A stretch of DNA of 64,000 nt from Termitomyces sp. T153. Its lineage: Eukaryota; Basidiomycota; Agaricomycetes; Agaricales; Lyophyllaceae. Below the pieces are notes generated by a model, which had not been told where the DNA came from, did no database searches, and saw nothing but the letters and a program-made list of their open reading frames with translations. The stretch lies in assembly GCA_018296165.2 (NCBI GenBank), contig JACKQL020000003.1, positions 496,001-560,000 of the forward strand, written 5' to 3'. Shown here in pieces: positions 25,301 through 37,760 of the stretch; position 1 is the first letter of the stretch, and every line of letters begins with the position of its first letter. The position numbers and the translations under genes were made by a program.

Positions 25301-25669
25301 TGTCAGGGGACTTCCATTTCTGGCCTCTGCAACTCATTTCAGCACCTCCCCAGCTTGTTTGACATCTCTGAGGCTCTTTCTAGAACCCTGGAGATCTCCA
25401 GAGAACTGCAGAGTTCTCCATATTACCTCAGCAATCATTGCCCTAGGGTTAGGAGTAGCTCTGGTCATCTGTACAGTAGTTCCCATGCCTCTGCCACCTG
25501 CTGATGTGCCACACCAAGCAGTGGGGATCCTTAGACTTGTTCTCTTTGGATTCTCCTCTGCTAGGTGATTAGTTACTGATTGTATCATTGTCTACTCTGC
25601 TAATATACTTTGGATTCCCCTCTGCTAGCTGCATGACTCCAATCTGCCGCTCCAGAGGTTGCCCTTACA
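25301..25669 (+). repeat. Gypsy remnant D 3' LTR
   Basis: It starts TGTCAGGGGACTTCC and ends GTTGCCCTTACA, 369 bp, and aligns along its length with the LTR at 21,932-22,301. A purine-rich tract (agaaaggggatga) precedes it. Confidence 0.9.
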
Positions 25670-25671
25670 TT

Positions 25672-26013
25672 TGTAGTCATTGGACCCTATTTCTCCTTTT
25701 GACATATTATTAGTCATTACTGCTTAGCATACCTGGGCCATTTAGCACATTTAGCATTAGTCATGACATAGCCACAGATGTAGTATATAAGCTGGTCAGC
25801 AGGATAGATAATTCTCTGACCAAACAATAGCAGTGTTCTCCTGGTCTACACATTGAACTAACTGTAAGGACCCCAGGTTGCTCCTCATACTAGGCTTGCT
25901 GCACTTGCCCCTTGCCTGACTCTTAGCTGCCTTTGTGCTCCTTTCACTCTCACTTGTCACTTGAGTCTGCTTGCTCTTGCTGGGTTTACCTGCAGAGAGT
26001 TTGTCCCCTTACA
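25672..26013 (+). repeat. LTR-like segment of another family
   Basis: It has LTR-like ends (TGTAGTCATTGG...CCCCTTACA) and a TATA-type tatataagctgg near 25,780. It abuts the end of the remnant D LTR and is followed immediately by a minus-strand LTR fragment. No internal coding region is attached, so it may be a solo LTR, but no target duplication is evident. Confidence 0.5.
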
Positions 26014-26503
26014 CTATGGCTCAATCACACAACTGGCAGAGGGAGATCCAAAGTCTATTCAGCATCTACAAAAAGTTCCACGGTTGTAGCTACTCACCTG
26101 GCAGAGGGAGATCCAAAGAGAACAAGTCAAAGGATTCCCAATTTCAGTGTTGGGAAAATTTACTCTAGAGCTCCTGGAAGAAACACTCAACAACAATCAA
26201 ATCCAGACTCCAATACAAAAATGAAAATCAATTGACCTCAATGTCCAGAGCATGTGGCTACATACGGATATAACCAAACAATAGCCCTTGGTCAAAAGTA
26301 CTTGTGACTAGAAGATGGGAGGTTGATGATGAACAGCAGGCTCAGAATCAAGGAAACAATCCAGGGGTCCAATAAGAGGCAGTGTTTGAATTATGGACAG
26401 AGAACTGGTGCAGCCTGAGGGCTATAACTGGGACCAATAGATAGGTGAGGAGAAGGAGAATAAAGGAAAACCATAAGGAGGGAGAATGGGACATCCCCTG
26501 ACA
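26014..26503 (-). repeat. Truncated solo LTR, same family as 53,362-53,916
   Basis: Minus-strand sequence starts TGTCAGGGGATGTCCC at 26,503 and matches the complete solo LTR at 53,362-53,916 (CTTATGGTTTTCCTTT, GATTGTTGTTGAGTG, two CTCCCTCTGCCAG blocks). It breaks off at gattgagccatag, about 26 bp before the expected end, against the head-to-head LTR-like segment. Confidence 0.8.
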
Positions 26504-27166
26504 GCTGCCCTGCAAGACAGCCTTTCACCTGGTTCCATTGAAAGTGAAATTGGTGCTCAGCCCTTTTGCCCATAGTTTTATCTATGAGGGTGGTTCATGA
26601 TAGCAACACTCCCCACCTTATCATGGTACCATTCAACTACTATGCTTACAACAAATCTTGGTAATCCCAGATCAGACATACTTCATACTGTTTGCATTTG
26701 ATCTTTCAACCTATCATTTTTTTGTTGCTGGCTATGGAGAAAGAAATAGTGATTTGCAAGGCTGGGCTCCTGAGCCTTGAGCCCAGCGGGCCAAGCCATG
26801 ATCTGAGCTGTGCTGAGCCAGGCCCTGTGTTGGGCTTTCAAAGGCCTAGGGCTCAGCTTCACTGCTTCCTGGCCTTATAAAAGCTCTTGGGCCTGAAGCT
26901 TTTGTACTACCATTACTTTGACTATAATAGTTATATTTGACATTACCTTCACACTTTTTTATTTCTGTAGAATGGTACTAGTGTGAAAATTTTAGTGCCA
27001 GTTGTGGGCAATTCCTCAGAACCTTGACTCAAATTGCACTATGGACCTTGCCCAGTCAATTCATAGATTATGGCACCACAATCAATTGATGCCCAGAATA
27101 AGCTTGTCATTCCTGATATCTGCCACATCAAACACTAGTGTCTCTACATGTTCACCCAGCACCTCT
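26504..27166. other. Repeat-like region without a recognised gene
   Basis: CpG-poor sequence similar in composition to the surrounding element remnants. A stretch at 26,755-26,890 is rich in agccc/gggct phrases and includes a TATA-like ttataaaagctc. No protein domain is recognisable in any frame. Confidence 0.4.
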
Positions 27167-27985
27167 CTAAGTGCACCTCCAATATGAACAGAAATGTATC
27201 ACATAGTTGTTGATTGTCCCAAAGTTGCATTGGCTCTTTGGTACCATGAGGAGACCCTGCTCTGCCACAAAATGGGGGTTCACAAAGCAGCAGCTCACCC
27301 CTATGTCAACTGTGGCCCTTGTGTCAACCAACAAAGGACTTGCTGCCCCAGGGATATGTACCCACAATATAACAGGCATTTTGAGGGCTGAAAAGGGGAT
27401 TTGAGGAGACCTTGTGTGTTTAACAGCAGCATGCCAAGAGTGATGTGGCCACTGCAATTCAAAACTCACTTCATCTGGCCCATGTAAAACAATCCCATTC
27501 CTATGAATAAGTACATGAAGCCTGTCAGTTGCACTTGTTGCAACAACATGAGGCAATCCTAGACAAAACTTGCTCCCACTCCCCATCCTTCTTCCCCTTG
27601 CCCATCCCCCTTCTTGTCCCCACTTCTCATAGATTCCACTGTCTTGATTGCCACCCTTCATGTGCAGTCCTCCACCATATGTGCTGGCTTCCCACACTTA
27701 TAGCACTTGTAACTCCATGCAGCCACAATCTTTGCATAGTCCACATCCATATCTGGATCTTTGGCTGTAGCCAGAAACCTGCTGCTCTGCCAACCATCCC
27801 TCTTCCTTACTACAATATTGGCCAGACTGTTCTCACAGAGGAGTAAGATGTCCTGTCCATTGCCCATTCTGTAGTCTTGTCATCTGTATTGACTAGGGCT
27901 TCCATCACCACTGGATTGAGCCCTTCCTAAAACATGTTCTTAATGTACACACTCTTGGCATTGGGCATGGTGGATAAGTAGAGAC
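27167..27985 (-). mobile_element. Gypsy gag-protease fragment
   Basis: The minus strand encodes a CCHC zinc knuckle (CYKCGKPAHMVEDC, C-x2-C-x4-H-x4-C) near 27,660-27,700. An aspartic-protease-like segment follows near 27,290 (LLVDTRATVDIGVSCCFVN), in which the usual D-S/T-G active site reads DTR. Upstream sequence to about 27,985 looks like the end of gag. The fragment ends sharply next to the Kelch gene promoter. It may be the missing gag-protease part of the same gypsy group, but no LTR links it. Confidence 0.7.
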
Positions 27986-28162
27986 TCTGAACGTTCAAAT
28001 GAGCCCGTAATCTTATCTTGATCTTATCTATTTACTACTGGCATAAAACGGCTGTGGTTTTGCCCGCGGCTTACTCAAGAAATTCATTCGCAGTTCAGGT
28101 TTAATCTCGCCGTCTTTGTTATCTTTTTTCTCCCAGACTGCGCGACCGCTCGCTTGCAACCT

Positions 28163-29572
28163 ATGTCAGTGTCCGTCAGATATAAATCTTCAGTTACGCC
28201 CAACGTCAAAGAGGAAGAGCAAGAAAACAGCAGTGCACTCATCGATGTCGCAGAAAACGGGAAAAAATCCATTGATTTCATTAAAATAAAACATCTTCGG
28301 GGCAATAAACCCATTTACTACCGCCCTGAAGGTCAATTCTTGGATGCAAAAAATGAGATGATCTTCTTTTACTGGCAGGACGTCGATCATGGACCCTTTC
28401 GGCTTTCATCCCTTTCCCTCAGAACGGGTAAGTGGATGGATAAGGTGCATTTTTTATGTCAGTACCAAGTCTCGTCTTGTTGAACTTACAGATATGTAGA
28501 AAGGGTTCAGAAAACTCAAACATCCATGGAGTCCGCTATCTGTTGAACTGAACGCGACAAAAGCACCTCTTCCTCCACATCGAGGAGCTGCCGATACGTT
28601 CTGTGTCATCAAAGGTCATCGCGTCATTTTACTTTTTGGAGGCATGAGATTGGACGGAACAGGCCCTACATCTGACTTACATCTGATCTGTCTCGACATG
28701 ATGAAGTGGTGGCAAGTCGACATCCCGAATGAAGTGGCTCCTCGTGTGGATGCTAAGATGACATTCATTGACAATCGCTTATACATCTTTGGAGGTAGAG
28801 GCCACGAGTCGTACTCCATTGCAAACTTTGATAGTAACATCGAAAGGTGGACTTGGACTGTGCATGATGAGCCCTACCCGCCGCATGTTCCGCATTTTGG
28901 CTTTGCTGGAAATGCTATACCAGTTTATGGCGGCAAGCAAATCTTACTAATCCCCGGCTGCGCAGATGAAAGACTGAAACCAGTCAGTAAACTTGTATGT
29001 GCCCATTGTATTGTGATTAACATGGGGTATCCTCTATGTGACAGCCTTACTCTAACTGTTCTCCCTCTCATGTTGTCCTCTTTGATATTGCTAGTCAGAC
29101 ATTCCGTAAATACAACGACGTGAAAGGAGAGTTCCCAACAAAGATATATGGCATGAATTCCTTCGTCGTTTCTAGCAGTCGACTTCTAGACGGGCGTCTG
29201 GCTGTTAAAACAGAGACAGAGGAGGGATTACCCGAAGGCATGTTAAATGCGTGCACTTCGGTCATCATAGCAGCGTGGCATGACGATGAACTTGACGACC
29301 ACAATTCGACTGATGACGAGGATAGCGATAGTCCTTCAGATTCTCCGCTTTGTGACATGCCTGACTTGTGGCTTCTTAATCTTTCGACCACACAACCATC
29401 CGATTGTTGCCGTCTCAATCTTCGAGAAAAGCTGGAGTCGCTTGAAATCACCGTTGCTTGTTGTGATGCCCTCGCTGATCGACGAATCCTTCTATTTGGT
29501 TCATCGTCAACTGTTCCCAATGAAGGATTCATTGATCGTTGCATCGAAATAGACTTGGAACTACAACTCTGA
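28163..29572 (+). CDS. Kelch-repeat-like protein
   Basis: Predicted exons are 28,163-28,444, 28,500-28,994 and 29,099-29,572, giving 416 residues; both introns are phase 0. The start is the first ATG in frame. Kelch-type blade motifs are visible: VILFGGM near residue 136 and LYIFGGRG near 182, each followed by a Trp-containing strand (KWWQVDI, ERWTW). An acidic, Ser-rich insert (DDEDSDSPSDSPLCD) lies in the third exon before the last strands (RRILLFGSSS). The family forms beta-propellers for protein binding; the partner here is unknown. The alternative first donor gtaagt at 28,428 leads to a stop with each nearby acceptor tried, so I prefer gtgcat at 28,445. Confidence 0.75.
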
Positions 29573-30200
29573 ATATCGATACCGTTGCCTCTATGGCATA
29601 CTTGTACTCATGGACTCTAACATCTTTCTGTTCTTTGTTGCCCCCCTGGTAGCAGCCTGACTATGAGAATGGCTACCGTAGGAACATAAGGTCACGACTT
29701 TGCACTAATTGACAACCAAAGATTCTACAGAAGATTCGGAAGGATCTAGCTGTTATTTTGGTGGACTTGGAAAATTTTGTAATCGTGAACGACTGAATCC
29801 TCGAGTGCGAGGCAGTCACATGCTCCATAAAGGATTTTGATGGCGATTGTGGTGAGAGGCGAAAACTACTAGAATATTAAACCTGGGAGAAAATTCTGCA
29901 CATCAAATTAAGTAACGCAAGCTATTCTTCATCATTTGCGCCGTTGCGTGGCCAGTCGAATCTGGAATCCGTGCCAATGTTCCTGAATCTTAAGCTCGTT
30001 CTTTGAGAAGGGATAGTAGCCAAGCGATGTTACGCCAGTGGATCCAGAACCCTGATTCATTCCAGCATGTACAAAGAGTCATCAATACTCGAGGACTGAG
30101 ATGGAATCAGGAGACTTGAATAGTTCCAGGATCGGAGTCACGTCTATTCACCTTCTTTTCTCTCGTACAGTCCTGAAAGAGCCCCGAAGAACGCTGCAAG
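29573..30200. other. Intergenic region, Kelch gene to stress-protein gene
   Basis: No complete gene is seen. It holds the end of the Kelch transcript, a short fragment resembling the Nup54 last exon, and the promoter of the universal stress protein gene. Confidence 0.5.
29695..29800 (+). pseudogene. Fragment similar to the Nup54 final exon
   Basis: The stretch ctacagaagattcggaagg onward, through tgttattttggtgg, parallels the Nup54 last exon at 46,315-46,370. In that frame it reads LQKIRKDLAVILV, against LQRIQRDIAVILV in the gene. Upstream bases also align with a small insertion. After ILV the sequence diverges and reaches a stop. It is too short to act alone and looks like a relic of a duplicated gene end. 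Confidence 0.5.
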
Positions 30201-30227
30201 ATGGTGGCCGCGGCGGTTGAGCACTGA
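30201..30227 (+). other. Short upstream ORF of the stress-protein gene
   Basis: ATGGTGGCC opens an eight-codon frame ending in TGA, 10 nt before the predicted start at 30,238 and in a different frame. Its ATG has an A at -3 and G at +4, a favourable context, so it could lower translation of the main frame if it lies in the mRNA. Confidence 0.4.
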
Positions 30228-30237
30228 AGAAGTGGCG

Positions 30238-31338
30238 ATGTCGGAGTTCGAAACCAATCTCTTCCCCATACTACATACTATGTCACTCCGGTCAGCAATG
30301 AAGCGTGGTTCGAGCCCGTCTACGCCACAAACGTCGCCGCTGCCGCCCCCCAGCGTCCAGTTACCGCCACATAGCCCAGAAACATACGCTGCCTCCCTAT
30401 CCCTATCCACGTCGTCGTCGTCCCACTCGGCCGTCTCGACGTCGTCAACACCTGTTCCTACCCCCGCCATCAATTCTCCAAATTCATCCCACCCACCAGC
30501 AGTCTTATTGTCGCCAGCCTCTCACTCACATCACCTTAATGCTCCAGGATATACCCCCAAGGTTTCCTTTGACACCTTTGAGAACAAGTCTGCGTCTATG
30601 TTCTCCTTTACACTCCAGGTCAAATCGGAGGGATACGTACGCACCCGATCGACGCGTGTATTCCTCTGCGCTTCGTCTCCTGATGAGAGTGGCCGAGAGG
30701 CACTGGATTGGTCACTAGAAACCTTGGTTCAGGACGGAGATGAGTTAATCGTATACCGAGGCGTCGATGAAGACGTGCTAGGTGTGTCTCATTCCATCTG
30801 CCCGTCCGATGGATGTTGAATTATTTCAGAGAAGGACCACGATATCATACGGGAGGAAGCACGTGAATTGATGAAGATGATTCAGGAGAAGAGCGTGGAG
30901 ACGGATCCCGATCGCAAGGTTTGTGTTTAGAACTTTTCTGTATCTCCTTGGCCAATTTCTTTTCTTTTCTTTTCCCTTCTAGCTATCTCTTATTGTTGAA
31001 TACATCCCCGGGCGTATCACCTGCACCCTTGATCGTCTAATCGCACTTTATCGGCCTGACAGCGTCGTCGTCGGAACTCGTGTGAAGCGATCCATGCTTA
31101 GCGGACTGGCAAAGAATATGAACATGGGTTCAGCCATTGGGAGTGTAAGCAAGTGAGTCATGTCGCGAACTCTTTACATGAGCGAATCCAAATTCCGTCG
31201 CTCCACAGATATTGCCTTACACACTCACCCGTGCCTATTATCGTGGTCCGTCCCGAACGCAAACTTCGCAAGATAGTCGAGAAGCGCCGTGCTGATCCCA
31301 AACGTGGGACACACTTCGATAGTCAGTTTGATAGCTGA
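30238..31338 (+). CDS. Universal stress protein (UspA) domain protein
   Basis: Exons 30,238-30,781, 30,830-30,918, 30,983-31,152 and 31,209-31,338 give 310 residues. The first about 120 residues are Ser/Pro/Thr-rich and likely disordered. The Usp fold follows: strand TRVFLCASSPDESGREALDW, helix EARELMKMIQEKSVE, strand LSLIVEYIPG, then SVVVGTRVKRSMLSGL and the nucleotide-loop-like GSAIGSVSKYCLTHSPVPII before a final VVRP strand. Bacterial and plant relatives bind ATP or AMP and act in stress responses; the fungal role is inferred. All four exons agree in phase. A start at the internal ATG 30,280 (MSLRSAMKRG) is also possible. Confidence 0.85.
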
Positions 31339-31910
31339 GACAGAGCATTAGGCGCCCTTTCAGCTGTGCATCTCCGACGCGCCCTGCCTTTGCCCGGTTC
31401 GCTTGTATTTATAACAGTCGCACTAAATTGTGTATAATTAGACGTATTTTATTTGTATATACTTTAATGAAACTTTATTAATTAATGTCTGTGATGGGGC
31501 CTTGTGTCCGTACCTGTTCCCGAAACCTTAATCAACTATTGTTGGCGAATCAGCATTTTAAATAGACACGATAGCGAACATAGGCCGATGTCAATATGTA
31601 AAGAAGTTATAGACGTGATCAGCTACTCGGCTGGTCGTCCTCACTGACCGGTCCATATGGTTTAGCCCCACTAAATACTTTCTGCTGAGGGCTACGGGGA
31701 ACGAACCCCAATGGGACGTGTCTCGATCCTGCTAATTGGCCAACCGTCTCGCCGACGGAAAAGGATCTGGACATCTCCCATGTGCTTCTCATTTTATCAT
31801 GATCCCTGTTACCTGTAGTCGGGTAGTAAACGATATGCACAACATTCATGATACATATTGGTTGATGGATCCTAAGAAACATTTGGAATGTCAGCGTAGT
31901 CCCACAGAAG
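31339..31910. other. Convergent 3' intergenic region
   Basis: Tail-to-tail spacer between the stress-protein gene (plus) and the GH47 gene (minus). It contains AT-rich stretches suited to transcript ends (tgtataattagacgtatttt near 31,430). No gene is seen. Confidence 0.5.
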
Positions 31911-34071
<2,161 letters not shown>

Positions 34072-35724
34072 CCCTGCAGACTCGGAACCTCCCCAGTCTT
34101 TACATTTTGGAGTTGTTGTTTGCTAATGGGGAAAAACGGATGAATTTTCTCGTGCCGAGGACGACGGCTATCACTAATCTCGATCAGGTGCCGGCGAGGT
34201 TGAAGTTTATTCGTTGTCTCAAATAATCTTGAGTTGTTCTCCAGTTCAATGTTTTGTACTCCAGTGACGACTGACCAGCGAGCCATGTTCATCCTCCAGA
34301 TCCTGTCAATTTTCCCCTCCCAGCCATACGGATGGCACCTGGCCTCACTTGTCATTTTGCTGCCCGCAGCTCATACATCCTTTCTTCGCACTCCTGAATA
34401 AAGAACGCGATAGAATGGCTATCTGATTCGCCTGAAAAATTCAGAGCTTGGAAAAAATACGGTTGACTTAGCTTGCGACTGAATCCAACAACATCTACAT
34501 TGCATACGCTCCTTCCCTCGCTCTCTCCCGCTCCTTTGTACTGCCTTTACTTGGCCAAAATGACACGTAATCTATAATTCTACTGGCTGTGGCGAAGCTC
34601 ACTCATTCCTGCCTCTAGTGAAGATATTCACTAGCTTAAGGTTTCCTGCTTTTGATTCATAAAGATTCTCATAGAATAAACTGCTTTGCCTACTCTTTCA
34701 TGTCAGCTACTGAAGCAGCTCTCTTTCTATGCTCCGAGTTCCCAAGGCTGTTGCACTGTTTGAATAGACTTGACTGGTTCTTGCCCAGCGGTTGTCTCGG
34801 TTTGGTCTCCTTTGATGAAAACGTATGATGAGCTATTCAACATTTTCTGTCAGTCATCGACGCCGGAAGCTACGACGTGAGGCGTTTTTATGACAAACAG
34901 TTGTAGGCAGCGATTAGGCCGACAGTCGTCCTTAAGCTTGTCATTACAATGTGCGATGAGGTTTCAGTGGCAAGCCTGGAGCAGAAACATCAGTATGATT
35001 GGAATGAACGCTTGAGTCCCTGTTCGAGCATGGATCGCGCATTACTTGTGTTGACCTCAGTCAGGCTGTCCACGTCGGATCCTGTGAAACCATCCAATTT
35101 CTGAACCAAAGCGCATCAGAAACAAACAGGCGTTCACGTTTTTACCATCATCTGTCGACAAGCCCTGCCCTTATTCAGAAGTTGCGGACAATCTTCCAAC
35201 TATGTATACGATTTCTATCTTGTTGCACCTCTTTGAGGATCTGCTCAAGATCTTTCCAGAGTCGTATCATTTCCGACTCTCATTATGCATATCACAGAAG
35301 ACACGTTGATTTATCCCGATTCACAGAACCTCTTTTCGGAATATACTGGTACCAAAGCCAGAAACACATTTTTGGCGCTGGCGACCTCACATCCCTGTGT
35401 TCCACAAGTAATCAACGTTCATTGAAGGTTTACAAAGCATTGCACCATCGTGCCTATTATCTTGCTGATCCAAGGCCTGGAATTCCGCCTGTACAGCTTC
35501 TTCCTTTGTTACGGCCCGATCTCTTATGACCAGGTTGAGTGACTTATTTCGGTTTCATACATATGTGTATTCTCTCATGTTTGTCCATGTGGATTCTCGG
35601 TGTCGTGACGTTGACCTCGTGTATGAGGCGTGGATATGAACGCTTATTGATGAAGGTTTCTGTTGTATAGCAAGTTTCCCCGCTCAAGATCACGCTTGAG
35701 CTTTGTCCTCCCTTTACAACAATC
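34072..35724. other. Divergent intergenic region
   Basis: Spacer between the GH47 start (minus) and the first GTPase gene (plus). At 34,558 a CT-rich leader (ctcgctctctcccgctcc) runs into ccaaaATGACAC followed by gtaatc, which looks like a fungal promoter and first mini-exon. The frame after the next acceptor (34,616) stops within about 14 codons, so this may be a relic gene start. An open stretch at 35,182-35,529 has no recognisable domain. Confidence 0.45.
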
Positions 35725-36807
35725 ATGAATTTCTTGAACGCCCTGACCTCGAGGACCAAACCAAGATGGAAGAAAGAAGTGAAGCCTCTTGATACATTCT
35801 TGAATGATCCAAAACCATCGGACCTTGTAGTTGCGTAAGTCGGACAAATAGCTCAAGGCGCTCTCGTTAAATGATTCTCAGGATAATGGGTGCCACGGGA
35901 GCTGGGAAGAGTACGGTGCGTTACTTAAACTCGAGTTATTGATGGATAATACAATGATATTATTTAGTTCATAAATACGTTGCTCGGGGAGGAAGTAGCC
36001 CCTGTCGGTCACAACCTGAAATCCTACACATCGCACGTTCAAGCTTATACCTACAATGACCCTCAATTCCCAAACAATCGTATCGTGATGGTTGATACAC
36101 CAGGCTTTGACGACACCGTGTTGAGTGACCGCGAAATTTTGAGGCGCATCGGTGTATGGCTAGCTCAATCGTAGGGACCCTGCTAACAATCTATCATATA
36201 AGGGCTAACGGTGTGCTTTAGGTATGACGCACATATGAAGATGGCTGGCGTTGTTTACCTCTACGATATAAGTGCAAAGCGGTGGCAAGGTTCTACGGCG
36301 CGAAATTTTGAGGTATTTGAGAAATTATGCGGTCAGGCAGCAGCACGCAAAGTTGTCTTGGTGACCACCATGTGGAACCAGGTTGACAAAGCGGTTGGCG
36401 AAGGACGCGAGCGAGAGCTGAAAACCGAATATTGGAAGGACATGATTAAGCACGGATCTGCGGTCCATCGGGGAAACCTTGATCAGATGGCAGCGCAGGA
36501 CACCGTCGACTTCCTTCTTGCGAAGGAAGCAATGTATCCCCTCCAGATACAAAAGGAGTTGGGTGATATCAACAGAGCCCTTCAAGATACAGACGCAGTG
36601 CGCTACCTCTCTGAAGCACTCCAGGAGCTACTCAAAGCACGCGAGGAAACCGCTCCAATACTACGTAGTGCCGCTGGGGACCCAGCTGTAACTCAGCGTG
36701 CACTCGAAAATGACCATCAGATTAGGTCTGTCCTTGAAGAAATATCTGTCAAGGGTCGACTCGATATTCCACAGAGGTTACTGCGGCTATTTGGACGTGA
36801 CAACTGA
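35725..36807 (+). CDS. AIG1/septin-like P-loop GTPase (paralog 1)
   Basis: Exons 35,725-35,834, 35,882-35,915, 35,968-36,170 and 36,222-36,807 encode 310 residues. G1 is GATGAGKST (about 40-48), sitting on its own 34-nt exon. G3 is DTPGFDD (91-97), and a G4-like TTMWNQVD is near 164-171. Between them lies the family signature GEEVAPVGHNL (55-65). The C-terminal half is helical and charged (ALQELLKAREETAPILRSAA). Such small GTPases are expanded in Agaricomycetes, and their cellular role is mostly unknown. The second family member lies at 43,053-44,107 with the same exon plan. G4 has Asn in place of the usual Lys/Asp pattern, so guanine specificity is uncertain. Confidence 0.88.
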
Positions 36808-37760
36808 GTAGTATTGCATCTCACTCAAGCACTACCTGTCTGCCCAGGTGTACTGACGGACAAAAAGATTGTATTATCTATTAAACCTATCTTCTGAGGC
36901 GGTGGAAGGCGAGTGGTGGGCGAGTCCTAAATTCTCTGGTGTTGATGGTGTGGTTAGATACATTGATTTCTATTCCACGTTTTTAAGGAAGATGAAATGT
37001 GTAAGTGTCGGAGCGCTGACTTATTTGTGAAGCTGTACACAAGGAGGTGTGCCTCATTACCTTCTACTACAACATCTGCTCGATCTACGACATTTTTGCT
37101 ATAAATTATGGAGCTGGGAACACCAGGTGCTGAAGATGTATGCTCTCCGTTAGTAAGCCTACCTTCACTTTTCCATATCCAATGCACCGAAGTACATCCG
37201 TTCACACCCCGTCGTAGTCTCCAACACCTATCAATAGTAAAATAGACTCTCCGGCCGCTTCCCTAACATAAACATATTCAGATTGTAATCGCCACCGAAT
37301 TGTTCTCAAATCGAATGACGCGTTATTTGTCTGTATTGTGTCTTGATGGCGGGGGAGGCTGTTACAACTCTCTTGTGATGAAAGGGATCGCATATGAAAT
37401 TCTTCGAACCTCGCGTGTAAGGCTGTTCGTTGTCATCTCTGATTGACTAACTCAATGGCAAAGTGGTCCTGTTGCTATTCTTCAACTTATGGTTGTACTG
37501 TATCTCCGACAGGCGTACAATGCATCGGTATACTTACGTTGTTTTCTGTTCGACAAGGTGGCCATGGAAATGACTTCTTCCTTGTCAAACCTTCTTGTAC
37601 TTTGTTTTCGTTATTTCTCTTTGGAGACCTTTGTCCACTATAAAGTTGAAAGAGGGTAACAGCCAAGCTGAATACAACATACAGCGAAATTTAACTAAAT
37701 TCACGGTATGCGCAGCTTTCCTTCCATGCATATTGTAGGCTGATTGTCACAATATAGAGA
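36808..37760. other. Intergenic region with a possible gene relic
   Basis: No intact gene. At 37,315 the frame reads MTRYLSVLCLDGGGGCYNSL and stops after about 43 codons. The CLDGGG start recalls the patatin-like signature LDGGG-x-RG, but the Arg-Gly is missing, so this is only a weak hint of a relic. The last about 100 bp should hold the promoter of the next gene. Confidence 0.35.
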
